Source of the DNA: Neoceratodus forsteri
Taxonomy: Eukaryota > Chordata > Ceratodontiformes > Ceratodontidae
Reading direction: 5' to 3'
Length of the DNA: 64,000 bases
Assembly: GCA_016271365.2 (NCBI GenBank)
Contig: JADMNL010000028.1
Location: 100,350,001 to 100,414,000, forward strand
The notes beneath the pieces were generated by a model. It had not been told where the DNA came from, did not search any database, and saw only the letters and a program-made list of their open reading frames with translations. Of the stretch, positions 34,196-44,916 are shown one piece after another. Both the position numbers and the translations under genes were made by a program. The stretch's first letter is position 1, and each line of letters begins with the position of its first letter.

Positions 34196-34700
34196 AGTAG
34201 TCTTTTGGATAGCTGTTTCATACGAAAAAAGAATTTGACCCATACGAAAAAAGATTCTGTTTCGTCTGGGGGTAATCTTTTTTTCATGAGAAAATAATTA
34301 TTTTTTGTATGGCTGCCATCTTGTTTTTTTGTTGTTGTTTGTTTTTTATAATTCTTTTGGAAACCCATAAAAATGATATCTTGCAAAAACACCAACACAT
34401 GTATCTTGCTAATCGGGCCCCCATTATGTGGATTATGCAGTTAGTTTATGGAAAAATCACACAGAAATATGTTTTTAACACATTTAAAAAAATGTTTTTC
34501 ATGACTCAATTTCTTTTTTCATATGGTCATATGAAAAAATAATTGGGCCATACGAAAAAAGATTCCCTTCATCTGAAAAAATAATTTGGACCTTTTTTTT
34601 TCACATTATTTTTTCATATGAAGAATTGTTTTCATATGAATACATAACCTCGTGAAAAAGATCCCTTCATATGAGAAAATCATTTGACTTAGTTTTTTTT
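34196..34700. repeat. AT-rich array of degenerate CATAYGAAAAA units
   Basis: Related words recur on both strands: catacgaaaaaagaatttga, catacgaaaaaagattctgt, catatgaaaaaataattgg, catacgaaaaaagattccct, catctgaaaaaataatttgg, tttttcatatgaagaat, ttcatatgagaaaatcattt. Spacing is irregular, about 20-60 bases. No coding potential. Confidence 0.6.
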
Positions 34701-34914
34701 CCCCGTTTCAACTTTAACAAGCTATAACTGTCAATATTTGGGGTTAAGGGACAATCTATATGTATCAAACTAAAGGTCTAAATGCGTACTTACACGCTAA
34801 TACATAACACCCCAAAGCAACTTAGGGCCATATAAAAGCATAAAATTAACAAATTACAATTCCATAGGATAGCACTGCAATGTTAACAAGATGTAATTCT
34901 GTCAGTTTTGTTTT

Positions 34915-35106
34915 GTTTTTTCAATTGTTTAACCAGAAGTGGAACACTAAGCTGAAAACTTGTTTACAGGTGCGACCTGGGAGCACAGGGAAGTTAAGTG
35001 ACTTGCTTAGGGTCACACTGTATATGCAAGTGGGGACTGTGGGATTCAAACCCAGGTCTCCAGATCTGCAGCTCAGAGCCTTAAACCACTGCGCTATACT
35101 GCATCC
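34915..35106 (-). mobile_element. MIR/CORE-type SINE, antisense
   Basis: ttcaattgtttaaccagaag, gggaagttaagtgacttgct, gggattcaaacccaggtctc and actgcgctatactgca match 2830-3016 almost base for base. A (TA) run follows at about 35131-35147. Confidence 0.78.
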
Positions 35107-36118
35107 GCAATGGACAAAATTAATGGACTATATATATATATATATATCCATCCATAGAAAGATCTTAATGACTACTACATAACTAAGCCCATAAGAAAAA
35201 AGAACTGAAAATGGTCCATCCCTACAAAAAAAATTTTACAAGGAAGCACATAAATTGCTTTTCTGGTGGAACAGAAGCACAGGGCCCTCTACACCCACAT
35301 ACATATGTGAATAAATGGAGGCACGGACACATTGGGCCCAGACGGCCCTGTACTTCCGTGATCACATGGATGTGTTCACACAGGTCCTGAAGTGACCTGC
35401 ATGAATGACGATATGGTTCTACCATTCACTAATACCACCAACAGCTTAATCTTGTTCTGTAAGTCAGTTTGCAGCTGTACAGTATTCCCTTTCCGCTAAT
35501 CTATCACCCCATTCTCATATAGTCTGCATATCTGAGCTTATTTGTTGATGGAATTGGAGTGCATTAGGGCTATTTCAAGGAAGACCTCGGGCCTGATTTA
35601 ACAAGACTCCGGACAGCCAAAACCATAATGTTTTTTCCTTTTGCTGCTTGTAGGGTGGGGGTGGGGTGTTAGGGTTAGAAACCCTAACACCACATTTCCC
35701 TGGTTTTGTTGGTTTAACCTTAACTGGTGCATTAATATACATACCATAATATAAATTCACTTCCTGATGAAGCACGGCTGTTGACTGCCAAACAACCACT
35801 AATACCCATTATGGATCATGGTAATGTTCTGTTTGTTAATCAGAGTGGGGCATTTATGTTAAAATATCTAACAGTATTAACACTGGCTGTTTCACTTTAA
35901 GGGCTTCCTACAGGACCCATTACTGTTGTCTACATTTGAAAATGGGCATTTTTTATCCAGATTTCGACACAATCTTGCAACTTGTCTGACACAGAGAAAT
36001 ACTTTGTCTCTTTTTTTCTGTACAAATTCCCTGAGTTAACTTCGTCTAAAAGGTCATTTACCTGGTATGCTCTTCCATTGTAAATGGTTTTGTTAGTCAT
36101 GATTCATTTCTACACACA
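35107..36118. other. Intron stretch with a (TA)n run and a SINE tail fragment
   Basis: (TA)n at about 35131-35147. At 35427-35470 attcactaataccaccaacagcttaatcttg matches the start of the SINE tail seen at 31424 and is cut short. No gene recognised in the rest. Confidence 0.4.
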
Positions 36119-36262
36119 GGGTGGGATATTCAATGCACACCAGGCGCTTCAAGCGCAAGGCGGTGCGCAGTGCAAAATCTGATGCACCCGTGGCTCAATG
36201 AGTCACGATATTCAAAGGCTGCGATGGCAAATACGCGCCCAGCGCAACACAACTGAATATCG
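36119..36262. promoter_or_regulatory. Left Harbinger terminus with repeated GATATTCA motif
   Basis: The 8-mer GATATTCA occurs at 36125-36132 and 36207-36214, and its reverse TGAATATC at 36254-36261. The same word occurs near the right end (42746-42753, 42816-42823) and once inside (38710-38717). Subterminal repeats of this kind are typical binding sites for transposase or its Myb-like partner. The binding role is inferred. Confidence 0.55.
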
Positions 36263-37721
36263 CAAGGATGCGCCAGGAGCTCAGTCAGAGGTGCGCTTCA
36301 GGAGCAACCCAACATGTGCAATAGTGCAACCATGGATCCGCAAGGGGCCGAGGAAGATGCGCCAAGGCACAAAAGGACCAGCCACAGGCACAGCAGGGAG
36401 CAAGGCACCGGGGAAGGGGGGGGTGGCTGCTGGGGAGGTGTTGGAGCCAGGCCGGGAGGCACAGCTGTCCCATGAAAGAACATCGCCCATGGAGCACGGG
36501 CATGTAGCCAGCCCCCATCCACTAGCACCAGAGCAGTGGACGTATAAACAGGTGGCACCAACGGCCAAGGGTGGGCCACCACCAGCCACCCCCCGCTGGA
36601 CAGCATCCTCACCCACCCACCCAGTCCACAGCCAGCCACACGGCACCCAACACACAGGCCACACAGCCCGAACATCCAGCCCATGGCCACCCAAAGGCAC
36701 AGCCACTGACTGATGGTTAAACACCACCATGCACGGCCTGCAGAGCAACACAGGCGCACCACACAGCCACCCACCACACCACTGCAGCTTGGCTCCACTT
36801 CGGCCAGCCACAAAGCAGACATGGACACAGATGGGTAAGCAAAGTAAACTGTATAAAAGAACTATGTACAATACAAAACAGGAACAAAGCAGGGATAGGG
36901 TAGGTGAGGGAGGATGGGGACAGGGACAGGGCTATACAGTGGAACAGGGAAGGGTGGTCAGGGGCAGGAAAAGGTAATCAGCCCTGTGGTGTCCACATCT
37001 ACGCCGCCTGGCGCTGTCCTCTGTGCTGCCCTGCAGCAGGAGCCTTCTTGTCCGCCTTCACTCATCTCCAGGGTGGTGATGGTGATGGAAATGATGCACC
37101 GCAGGAGGCAGCTATAGAGTGGCAGGTGACCACCCGTTGGACACCTATGGCAAAGGAAGAAACAGTAGATCAGTGCATGTCCAGGGCACCTCAGCCCTCC
37201 CACTATGCGCAGCGGACAGTGGGGACGTGCCCTAGGGTGGCACCTGGCACACCGCAGTGGGTGGGCCTATGACTGCCACCGACCCAGCATGCCACGGCTG
37301 TGCAAAGCGAAGGACACCGCCGCCCATTGGCCATCCGCCAGCACAGTGGCAGGCAGGTGGCATGGTGCAGCAGCAGAACTGCAGCGGCACTGGTGGCAGC
37401 TGGATGCACCCACAGCCCACCAACTGCCACACACATGCATTGGCCACCCCACAGTGCCACGCACACTGCGAGCTGAACACAGCTGCCATGGCTCAGCGCA
37501 CAGGGGGCCGAGGCCGTACCCCCACCCCCTCACCACCCTGCACAACAGTGTTTGAATGCACAGCGCCTACCTGCCCGTGCCAGTCCTGCTGCTCCTCCCC
37601 ATGGTCCTGCAGCACCTGCAGAAGGGCCCGCTGCCCTGGCTCTCCTCCAGTCTTCAGGGTCTAGGACAGGAACACAAACAGACACACATCAGAACACAGC
37701 CACACCATGAGCCCATTGCCC

Positions 37722-38360
37722 TCACCCCCCCAAGCACAGCGTGCACCCCGGCCTGGCAAGGCCGCAGGGCACTGGTGCAGTGCACCCAGTGACTGGCAAT
37801 GCCAAGCCACAGGGCATGCAGTGACAGCACCCCCCCAGCATGGCATGCAGCCCTTCCTGCCCCATGGAACACTGGATGTGCACAGATGCAGGCGGAACAC
37901 TTACCTGATCATGGCACGGCCCCCTCCAGACATGCGCCTGCAGTGACCTGAGCCTCTCTGGGTCCCTCCTTAACAGGTCCCCATACCAGTGGTGACACTG
38001 CTCCCTTGTGCGCCGCACACTGGTTGCCTGGACAAGCCCATCTGCAACTTCTTGCCACACCAGTCCTGGGCCTGTCGAGGGCTGCTGGCTGAACAGGCTG
38101 GCAGCATGGGGCTCCGCCTGGGCCACCAAGTTCACAAGCTTGACCTGGCTCCAGTTTTGGGAATGGGGCACTGTGCGCTGCAGCGTGCTTCCTCTGCAAT
38201 GAAGCAGTCCAAAATGGTGCCCTGTAGCGCACAAGCAAAATGTGCTCGGGATGCACGCCTCGCATGGAGATGCACTGCCTGCAGCAGTCGCACATCTCCA
38301 GGGATGCGCAGCATGGATGTAGCCACACTGGCACATGGGGCAGAGGTCCCTGGGGGACAT
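37722..38360 (-). pseudogene. SANT/Myb-like DNA-binding ORF (minus strand) in Harbinger
   Basis: A 212-codon open frame. Around residues 70-150 it reads NWSQVKLVNLVAQ, LVWQEVADGLVQAT, SVRRTREQCHHWYGDLLRRD. The spaced aromatic residues (W, W, WY) and RRTxEQC match the trihelix/SANT domain of Myb-like proteins partnered with Harbinger transposases. The first 60 and last 60 residues are Cys-rich and may not be coding. Other frames in this GC-rich region are also open, so the boundaries are uncertain. No promoter recognised. Confidence 0.55.
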
Positions 38361-38454
38361 AGGGCAGGGCGGGGGTCAGGGGTCAGCATGTGCAATGTGC
38401 GTGTGTGTGTTATTGGGGCCATGATGCATGTTGCACGTTAGGGACCAGAGGGCA

Positions 38455-38548
38455 CCATGCTCCATAGGCCCTATAGTGCCCGAGCGCCATAGGCCCTATA
38501 GCGCTCAGCACCATAGGCCATATAGCACCTAAGCGCCATAGGGCCCTT
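38455..38548. repeat. Short tandem array inside Harbinger (ccataggccctatag units)
   Basis: About four degenerate units of 20-30 bases: ccataggccctatagtgccc, ccataggccctatagcgctc, ccataggccatatagcacct, ccatagggcccttggcac. Each unit contains a self-complementary core (ggccctatag). It lies between the two oppositely oriented SANT-like ORFs. Confidence 0.7.
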
Positions 38549-38973
38549 GGCACATAGGGCACAGTGGCCGCCAATAGCGCCTCTAGTACGCATGGCAATG
38601 GGCAGTAGTGCATGCCATGATGCGCGTGTTGATGGGTGCACTGCACGCGCCACAGCATTGCGCCATGACTTGTACCGGAGCAAGTCCATCGCGCAAGGCG
38701 TAACAACGCGATATTCAGCCGGCATATGCAGATTAGCTCATCAGCCTATCCACGGCACACTGGGGGCATTAACATCTCATTACTGTAGTGCATCAGGCCA
38801 TTTGCATGCAATGCGCTATAAAGGCGCTCACACGACAGCACAGGCCATGGACCAGTATTGCAACCATCTGAGGTAAGTTGCGCCTGCCGAGGGGATGGAC
38901 AGCACAGTGGGATGGATGGCTGGTGTAGGCCACTGCAGCCACTAACCACATGTCCCTGCCCACAGGTAGCAGC

Positions 38974-39680
38974 ATGTCCGAACGTGAGGAGGGTGAGGAG
39001 CGTGCATGCAGGCCCAACTTTACGAAGGCGGAGGCAGATGCCCTGTTTGAGGCATACCTCAACAGGGAGCCTTTGCTGAGTGGTGCCACTGGCACACCCC
39101 AGGCCAGGGCTGCAGCCTGGGAGGAGGTGGCGGAGGCTGTGAACCAGCAGGGCAGTCACTAGTGATCTGCACAGGAGTGCAAGAAGGTGGGCACCAACAA
39201 GCATCAGATCAAAGAGAAGTGGTGGGCATATGGGACGCCAGGTCAGCTTCAGGTGGGGTCCAGGTCGACATGCCACAGCTCCACCGGGCAGGGAGTGAAC
39301 TGGTGGCAGCCACCATGCGGCGCAGCGCTGTTGAAGGGTGTGCCGGGTGGTGGTTTCAGACTGGAGGCAGCCCATCACTGCATGGTAGGTACAGTGGCGC
39401 CGGGGTGGGGATCCATTGCATCGGGTGGCACTAATGCATCTGTCTTCCTTTCAGCACTGGAGCGCCAGCATGCAGTGGCAGGGCGCCTGCGTCTGCCATG
39501 GGGCATGCCCAGCCTTGGAGGACCAGCCATCCACCTCCACTGGCATCCGGGGCCAGAACAGCTGCAGCACACCACCGCTGTCCAGCCAGATGACCTGGGC
39601 GTGGTGGTGGGCGAGGCCCTGTCTGTGTTCCAGCAGGGCGCCTACTCTGCATGCGTGTGCAGACACAGAGTGGGGCGGGT
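38974..39680 (+). pseudogene. SANT/Myb-like DNA-binding ORF (plus strand) in Harbinger
   Basis: Starts MSEREEGEERACRPNFTKAE, then ADALFEAYLNREPLLSG, AAAWEEVAEAVNQQGSH and a stop at 39160. One frame over the domain continues SAQECKKVGTNKHQIKEKWW. This is the Harbinger-type Myb-like pattern (PNF-x-EA..L, AWEEVxEAVN, CKKxWxxxK). Possible later coding sequence continues to about 39680 (PDDLGVVVGEALSVFQQGAY). In the family the protein brings the transposase to the nucleus and transposon ends. A frameshift after the first half of the domain breaks this copy. Confidence 0.68.
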
Positions 39681-40573
39681 CTGACACCGATGATGATGTG
39701 ACCATTGTCCTGACAGCGTGGGACTTGTCGTGGGGGAGACACCCATACCATCCATCATCCCTGGCAGCGCGGTCAGTGGCCTGTTGGCAGTGGGACTAGC
39801 CGCCCCGGCCACCGCCCTGATACCGCCTGTGGCACTGGGGGTGGGGTGGTGGTGCAGCCGCCAGGTGCTGGCGCAAGACAGGGGTCAGAGGCGGCAGATG
39901 ACTGGGGATGTTGGGAGGCTGGTGCAGCGTCCACTGCCCGGTGCGCTTGTCATTGAGCAACCCCATGGGACCCGCTGCCAGCGCCCGCCTGAGTGGGTCA
40001 GTTCAGCATGGTCGTGACGCCACTGGTGGGTCAGTGCTGTGCACATGCACCCCCGGCGCCGACCCTTGCTCACCACTGATTGCTGCGGGCCTCCGTGGAC
40101 CAACAGGTGCTGCTCATGGCTGGGGTGCATGCACTCCATGCAGAGGTGCACCAGGGCAATGCACAGGTCCAGGAGGCCATACATCACCTGCAGAGGACAG
40201 GACTGCAGCCCTGACCGCCTGTGCCACTGCGGTCATGGTCTGCCTTGCCCCACTGGTTGCCACGGGTGCGGCCGCCACTGCAGACCCCGCTGGAGTGCAT
40301 TGTCCACCCCACAGACCTGGCGCGGGTGACCCCTCGATGTCGATGCGGGCTCCGCTTGGGCATCCCAGGCATGCCCTGTGGGCCTGTTTGGAGCCTGCAG
40401 ACCCCTGCAAGGACACAGTACATTCCTGCAGTTCCATCCCTGTGGTGGTCGTGCAGCCTGGGTCTGCCTGGCTGCTGGCAGCTGTCCTCATGTCCGTGGT
40501 GACCATGTGACCGCTTAGAGGTTGATGTGCTCTGCACACCCTGTCTGCCCACTACCTTGTGTGCACATGTGCA

Positions 40574-40597
40574 TTGTGTGTGTGTGTGTGTGTGTGG
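40574..40597. repeat. (TG)n microsatellite
   Basis: An uninterrupted tgtgtg run inside the Harbinger element. Confidence 0.85.
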
Positions 40598-40937
40598 TGT
40601 GCATGCCACGGATGTGGCATCTGTTGGTTCGCCACACCACTGATATAGTGCTTCTGCCTGCCCTGGCCCACGTGTGGTGTGTGCATGGTAGTGCCACCAC
40701 AGCACTGGTTGCACATGTGCCTGGTGTCCCTGCGTCTGATCCCCGCCAGGTGCTAGTACTCGGGCGAGTGCCTGCGGGCACCAGTGGTGTATGGTGTGCT
40801 GTGCTGTGTGTTGTTGTGTGGACGGTGGCATGGCCCATGCCAGCCCCTGCCCCCGCCTATCTGTGCAAGCCGCGGGACTGCATCGCCACATGCCTGTGTG
40901 CCTTTGCCGCTGTGTCGTCCTGTGCATGGGTGTTTGT

Positions 40938-42200
40938 TCACCTGCCTGCGTTGCGTGAGTGCTCCTCTGCTATAGTGTCTCGGTGCTGGTGTGCCATCCT
41001 CGTCAGCGGGATCCCTCTGCCTGGGGGGCTGCCCACCACCACACAGACTGTCGGGCTGTCAGTCCCCACTGCTGTTCCCTCTTCAACCTCGACAGCTATC
41101 CCACGGTCAGTGGCCATGTTGTGCAGCATGCAGCAGGCCAGAATAGGTCGCGGGCTTCAAGGAGCTTGTACTGTAGGGCACTGCCAGACCTGTGCAGGCA
41201 CGGAAATGTGCCTTCAGCAGAGCGGGCACATGGTCAATGATGTTCCACGTGCTGGTGTGTGCCTCAGCGTACCATTCCTCCACTGGGAATGATGGGCACC
41301 GGTAGGTGAGCAGCCAGGGCCGGAGTGGTAGCCACTGTCACCTGTGTGGATGGAGATATGGTTAGCCTGGTGTCCTCTGTTGCTGTGCCCTGTCCTTCCC
41401 AACCGCACTCTGCGGCACCCCTACCCTGGCTGCCGCCCTCCCATGCCGTGGTGTACCCAGCTGCCTGTGGTCTCGGCATACTCACCCACTAGATGACCGG
41501 TGGGGATGTCCCCACTCTTGAACCTGTGGCACAGTGCTGAGCTATGCCAGATGAAAGCGTCTTGTGCTCCCCTAGGGTGTGTGGCACAGACATTGGTTAT
41601 CCGCCCCCTGGCAGCGCACACCACCTGGCAGTTGATACTGGGGTAGCCCTTTCTGTTGATGTAGGCTACCCCCTCTGGGCCAGGTGGCATGCGGAATTTC
41701 CACATGGGTGCAGTCAATGGCCCCTAGCACATCAGGCATACGTGCTACCCTGTGGAGCTCCTGCATGTTTGCTGTATGCTCTGTCTGTGTGCTGGGGACG
41801 TGGATATATTCCACAGAGTGTGGCAACAGGGCATAGAGGAATTGTGTGAGGAGCCGTGACGCGGTCGACTGGGTTATGCCTGTGGTGTCCCATGTTGGTC
41901 TCTGGAAGGTGCCTGTGGTGATCAGGCACATGACAGCTGTTACCTTTGTCTCCACTGTCAGGGCGTGGCTCCGTCTAGTGGGTGCCTGCATCTCCTCACT
42001 GCACAGCTCACAGAGCTGCCTCAGAATTGGCCGGTTCAGTCGGTACCGGCCCACGATCTGTGTGTCAGCGTAGGTCTTATAGCTGATGTGGGGTCAGTAC
42101 CGCCTGTTCTGGGTGTACCGCCGACGGGCCCTTCCATGGCCACGGTGTTCTGCCTCCTGCCTCCGCATACCCCTCATTACGGCCTCCATCCAGAATATCG
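40938..42200 (-). pseudogene. HARBI1-like DDE transposase, frameshifted, with one intron
   Basis: Minus strand: MEAVMRGMRRQEAEHRGHGR near 42200, then GRYRLNRPILRQLCELCSEE, TKVTAVMCLITTGTFQRPTW, GITQSTASRLLTQFLYALLP. VLGAIDCTHVEI holds the first catalytic Asp. A frame change (one extra base near 41700) leads to PPGPEGVAYINRKGYPSINC and QDAFIWHSSALCHRF (second Asp). At 41485 there is a gtgagt donor and at 41342 a cacag acceptor; the 144-base intron between them restores GDSGY, the usual Harbinger sequence. After further shifts, LHNMATDRGIAVE ends the protein. The Glu region is damaged. In the family it cuts and joins transposon ends. Confidence 0.82.
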
Positions 42201-42634
42201 CACTGGCCATGGCCCCTGTTGTCCTGTCACCCCCTGGGCATCCAGCTCCACTGGCCCACCCGGCTGTGTGTGGCTGTGCGTGCTGCTCAGCAGGGCCCCC
42301 TCCTGTATACCCTGCCCCCGGCTGGCTGTTGCCTGCGGCCTCTGCCTCCCTCCCCTGTGGGTGCCTGTGTCGCTCCACTTGGGCCTGGTGGCTCTGTGTC
42401 ATGCCCACACTCTCTCACACCTGCCGTTGCCTCCCTGTCAGTCACACTCTCACTCACACTGTCTCTTTCTCTCTCCCTGTCTCCTTCTTCATCGGCAGAT
42501 GGCCTGTCTGCCTCCCTCTCTCCTACTTCCCTCTGGTGCAAGTGCCCTCCTCCTACTTGCTCCCTGTTTTTATAGGCTCAAGTCTGCTCTGCACAACTGA
42601 CGGTTGCTCCTCGCTTGCACCATTGGTTGGGGGT

Positions 42635-42829
42635 TGAATATTGCACTGTGCCGCATATTCATGGGTACGCCCCCTGCCCTTGCACATACATACATTCCCA
42701 TTGCACATTGGCGCACTGCTACTTGCGCTGCGCAGTTGCTGCCGCTGAATATCGCTCTTTGGTGCATTTCCACAGTTGTGCATGCGCAGCCCAGTTGTGC
42801 CATGCACACCTGCTTTGAATATCCCACCC
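42635..42829. promoter_or_regulatory. Right Harbinger terminus with repeated TGAATATC motif
   Basis: TGAATATC at 42746-42753 and 42816-42823 (the latter inside the terminal inverted repeat). One-mismatch forms are TGAATATT at 42635-42642 and CATATTCA at 42654-42661. This mirrors the left terminus. Confidence 0.5.
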
Positions 42830-43237
42830 TTAGTGTACATCATTTTAGAAATCCTTTGCGGAGGATATATTTAAAACAATTTCATGTTTTGATACTTAGC
42901 AGAAAAAATTCATTGTTTCACTTTTACATTGCTTGTAACAGATTATGTATTTATTAAGTCTGTTCAGTACTGTTACTACTGTATGTGTCAGGCGTGACTG
43001 AAAAAAGGCCGCACCCTGTTCACCAACTGGTTGAAAATAAAAAAATGAAATGAAAAATTATTTCCATTTAAGATTTCCCTTCATCTCCTGTCTTGTAAGA
43101 TACCCCTTTTCCCCATTTTGAGTCTGCTTTAGCACATTTTTAACACTTGAAATAAATTGAAATAATAAAATGAGCGCTCCTTCCATTCTTACTGTTGGTG
43201 TCGAATGGCGTCGGAACCATCCATTGCTTAACCCAAC
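42830..43237. other. Intron stretch between Harbinger and the LTR element
   Basis: gtgtcaggcgtgactgaaaaaaggc and ccctgttcaccaactggttgaaaataaaaaaatg at 42985-43030 resemble a degraded SINE/LINE tail. No gene. The last four bases, caac (43234-43237), are the left target duplication of the LTR element. Confidence 0.45.
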
Positions 43238-44850
43238 TGTAACCCCCCTGCAAATGGGGGTTCCCAAAAGACTTCCAGGAGCTTGCTTGAATGCTCCAAG
43301 CCTGAATGGTGTTTGGCATTTAAGCCATTTATCAGTGAGTGTTTTAGAGCCTCTGGTACTGTCTTTTAAGAGCTGTCTGCTTGCAGACATAATTAGTTTG
43401 TATGGGGACTGTGTGCTTCTCTGAGTACCACCCGAGCTGCTGCCAATTCACTTCATTTTGCAGTCACTAGGAGTGCAAGGGAACCTATCTGAAAGATGTA
43501 ACTGTTTGCCAGAAATTATTTAGAGTAATAATGAAATTACAGTTTGTCTAACCTGCTTTCTTTGCAGTCAGAACTGTGTCTGCTAGTTCCCCATTCTAGT
43601 TTTGAACTGCTGAACTGGACCAATCAGTGTGGGGTAAGCTAGCTCTAAAATGATGCCTTGGACTTAATCAGAACTTGGACTCATAATCTGAGCCAGCCAC
43701 AAGAGGATTGTATGGGCAGTGACTCTGGGAGATGTAGTTTAGACTTCAGTGCCTTTTTGGACCAACAGCAGCAGTCTATTGTGAGTGACAGCCAATCCAG
43801 TCAAGAACTGGGAGGAACTCAAAGGAAGTGCCAGTTTAAGTCAGTTGGAGTTCAGTTGAGCTTTGGCAGTGAAAGGAAGGGAGCCCTGTGCTTTTCAGTG
43901 TGCAGTTTTAGTCAAAAGCGTGTATAAGGCCCAGAGTTCCGGTCTGCAGCTTGTGTAACAGCTTGTTAGGACTGAATCCGTCCTGTAGAAAAGAATCAAA
44001 GGATCTCTGAAGAGTAGAAACCAGGCTCACCTCCGTAGAAGACTGGAAGAATTGCTAAAAATTGCACTTTTCAGGTCTGTCAGAACTGAATCTGCTGTGT
44101 GTTCTCCCGGTATTGTGCAGTAATTGCGATCGATACAGATGCAGCCTGCCTGATATAGTACTTCTTTTATATGGATGTGTGAAGAGGTTTGTAATTCTCA
44201 AGTGAGCCCTGCTGACATTGAAGGACCCTATCTTATTTGGAGGTCGTGAGTACTAATTCAGGGTTGCTCCTGTTGAATTGCCACATTAAATCCAAATGGA
44301 ATTACTGTACTGCTGACTGTTTAATTCTCCTTTCTCTGTGTGAAAGGGCCCTACCAGCTGCCACGGTTTGGACTAGCCACTAGGGCTTGGGTACCAGGGA
44401 CAGTAACTGATAGGGATAGGCCTGTGCACAGAGCCATAGGTAGATTATTAGAGTGATAAGCTAATTAACCTGATTTCCCTGTCCTTGTTATATCCCCTAA
44501 ATAAATCAGAGCTGCTTGTTTCAGCAAAGTTATACTGCCTGAGGTATTTGTCTATGTTAAAGTACTGTACTGTGATTGTTGCACTGTATCTCATTTCACA
44601 GGAGGTCCCAGTGCCGAACCAGACCTGGGGTAAGTGTATACTGTGAAGGTAATTCTGATATATTGTGTGGGCCACTAGTGGGAAGAAAGGGGGTTGCAGT
44701 GTCCCAGAGGGCTGTGACCAAGTTAGTTTAATAACTGTAAACCCTGACCTCTGGGTGGAGGCACCCGCCATTGGATCCAGGCCCCTCAACCTGTTAGTGG
44801 CAAATCAGGCAGGGGTAGTAGCCCTGGGATAGCGCCATCTAGGGGTTACA
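43238..44850 (+). repeat. 5' LTR of the gypsy element
   Basis: Begins tgtaacccc and ends ggggttaca, an inverted terminal pair with TG...CA. It contains a CCAAT-type word (ggaccaatcag at about 43617) and aataaa at 44500-44505, plausible U3 and polyadenylation signals. Exact U3/R/U5 limits are not visible. Confidence 0.92.
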
Positions 44851-44872
44851 TCTTGGAGGCTCACCGCTGGGA
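44851..44872 (+). other. Candidate primer binding site of the gypsy element
   Basis: tcttggaggctcaccgctgg follows the LTR directly. Primer binding sites usually begin with TGG within a few bases of the LTR, as here (44854). I cannot name the tRNA. Confidence 0.45.
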
Positions 44873-44916
44873 TTGTGTGTCCTCTAGTGGCCATATTTAC
44901 GAACCACTGTTAAGAA

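Larger units (their letters stand above)
36119..42829. mobile_element. PIF/Harbinger DNA transposon, 6.7 kb, with transposase and two SANT/Myb-like ORFs
   Basis: The left end gggtgggatattcaatgcac and the right end gtgctttgaatatcccaccc region are terminal inverted repeats (right end at 42829; gggtgggatattcaa identical over 15 bases). Inside are a HARBI1-like transposase (minus, about 42200-40938), a SANT/Myb-like ORF on minus (38360-37722) and one on plus (38974-39680). Harbinger elements normally need a transposase and a Myb-like protein. The element is much more GC-rich than its surroundings. The 3 bp target duplication expected for the family is not visible (aca on the left, tta on the right). 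Frameshifts in all ORFs make it inactive. Confidence 0.85.

Noticed and set aside
34196..34700. CRISPR-like array
   Set aside because: Units are degenerate, irregularly spaced and on both strands, in vertebrate DNA.
36281..36871. 196-codon minus-strand frame near the left Harbinger end
   Set aside because: Cys/Trp-rich translation of GC-rich sequence. Overlapping frames on both strands are equally open, so it is not evidence of coding.
40184..40927. 247-codon minus-strand open frame in the Harbinger element
   Set aside because: Rich in His/Thr from simple repeats, no recognised motif, and no fit to either the transposase or the SANT ORFs.
40522..41292. 256-codon plus-strand open frame in the Harbinger element
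   Set aside because: It lies opposite the transposase in GC-rich sequence where stops are rare. No domain, and low-complexity Val/Cys/His runs from the (TG)n repeat.
36116..42832. 3-base TTA/TAA target duplication for Harbinger
   Set aside because: The flanks read aca and tta. Shifting the ends by one or two bases did not give a matching pair.
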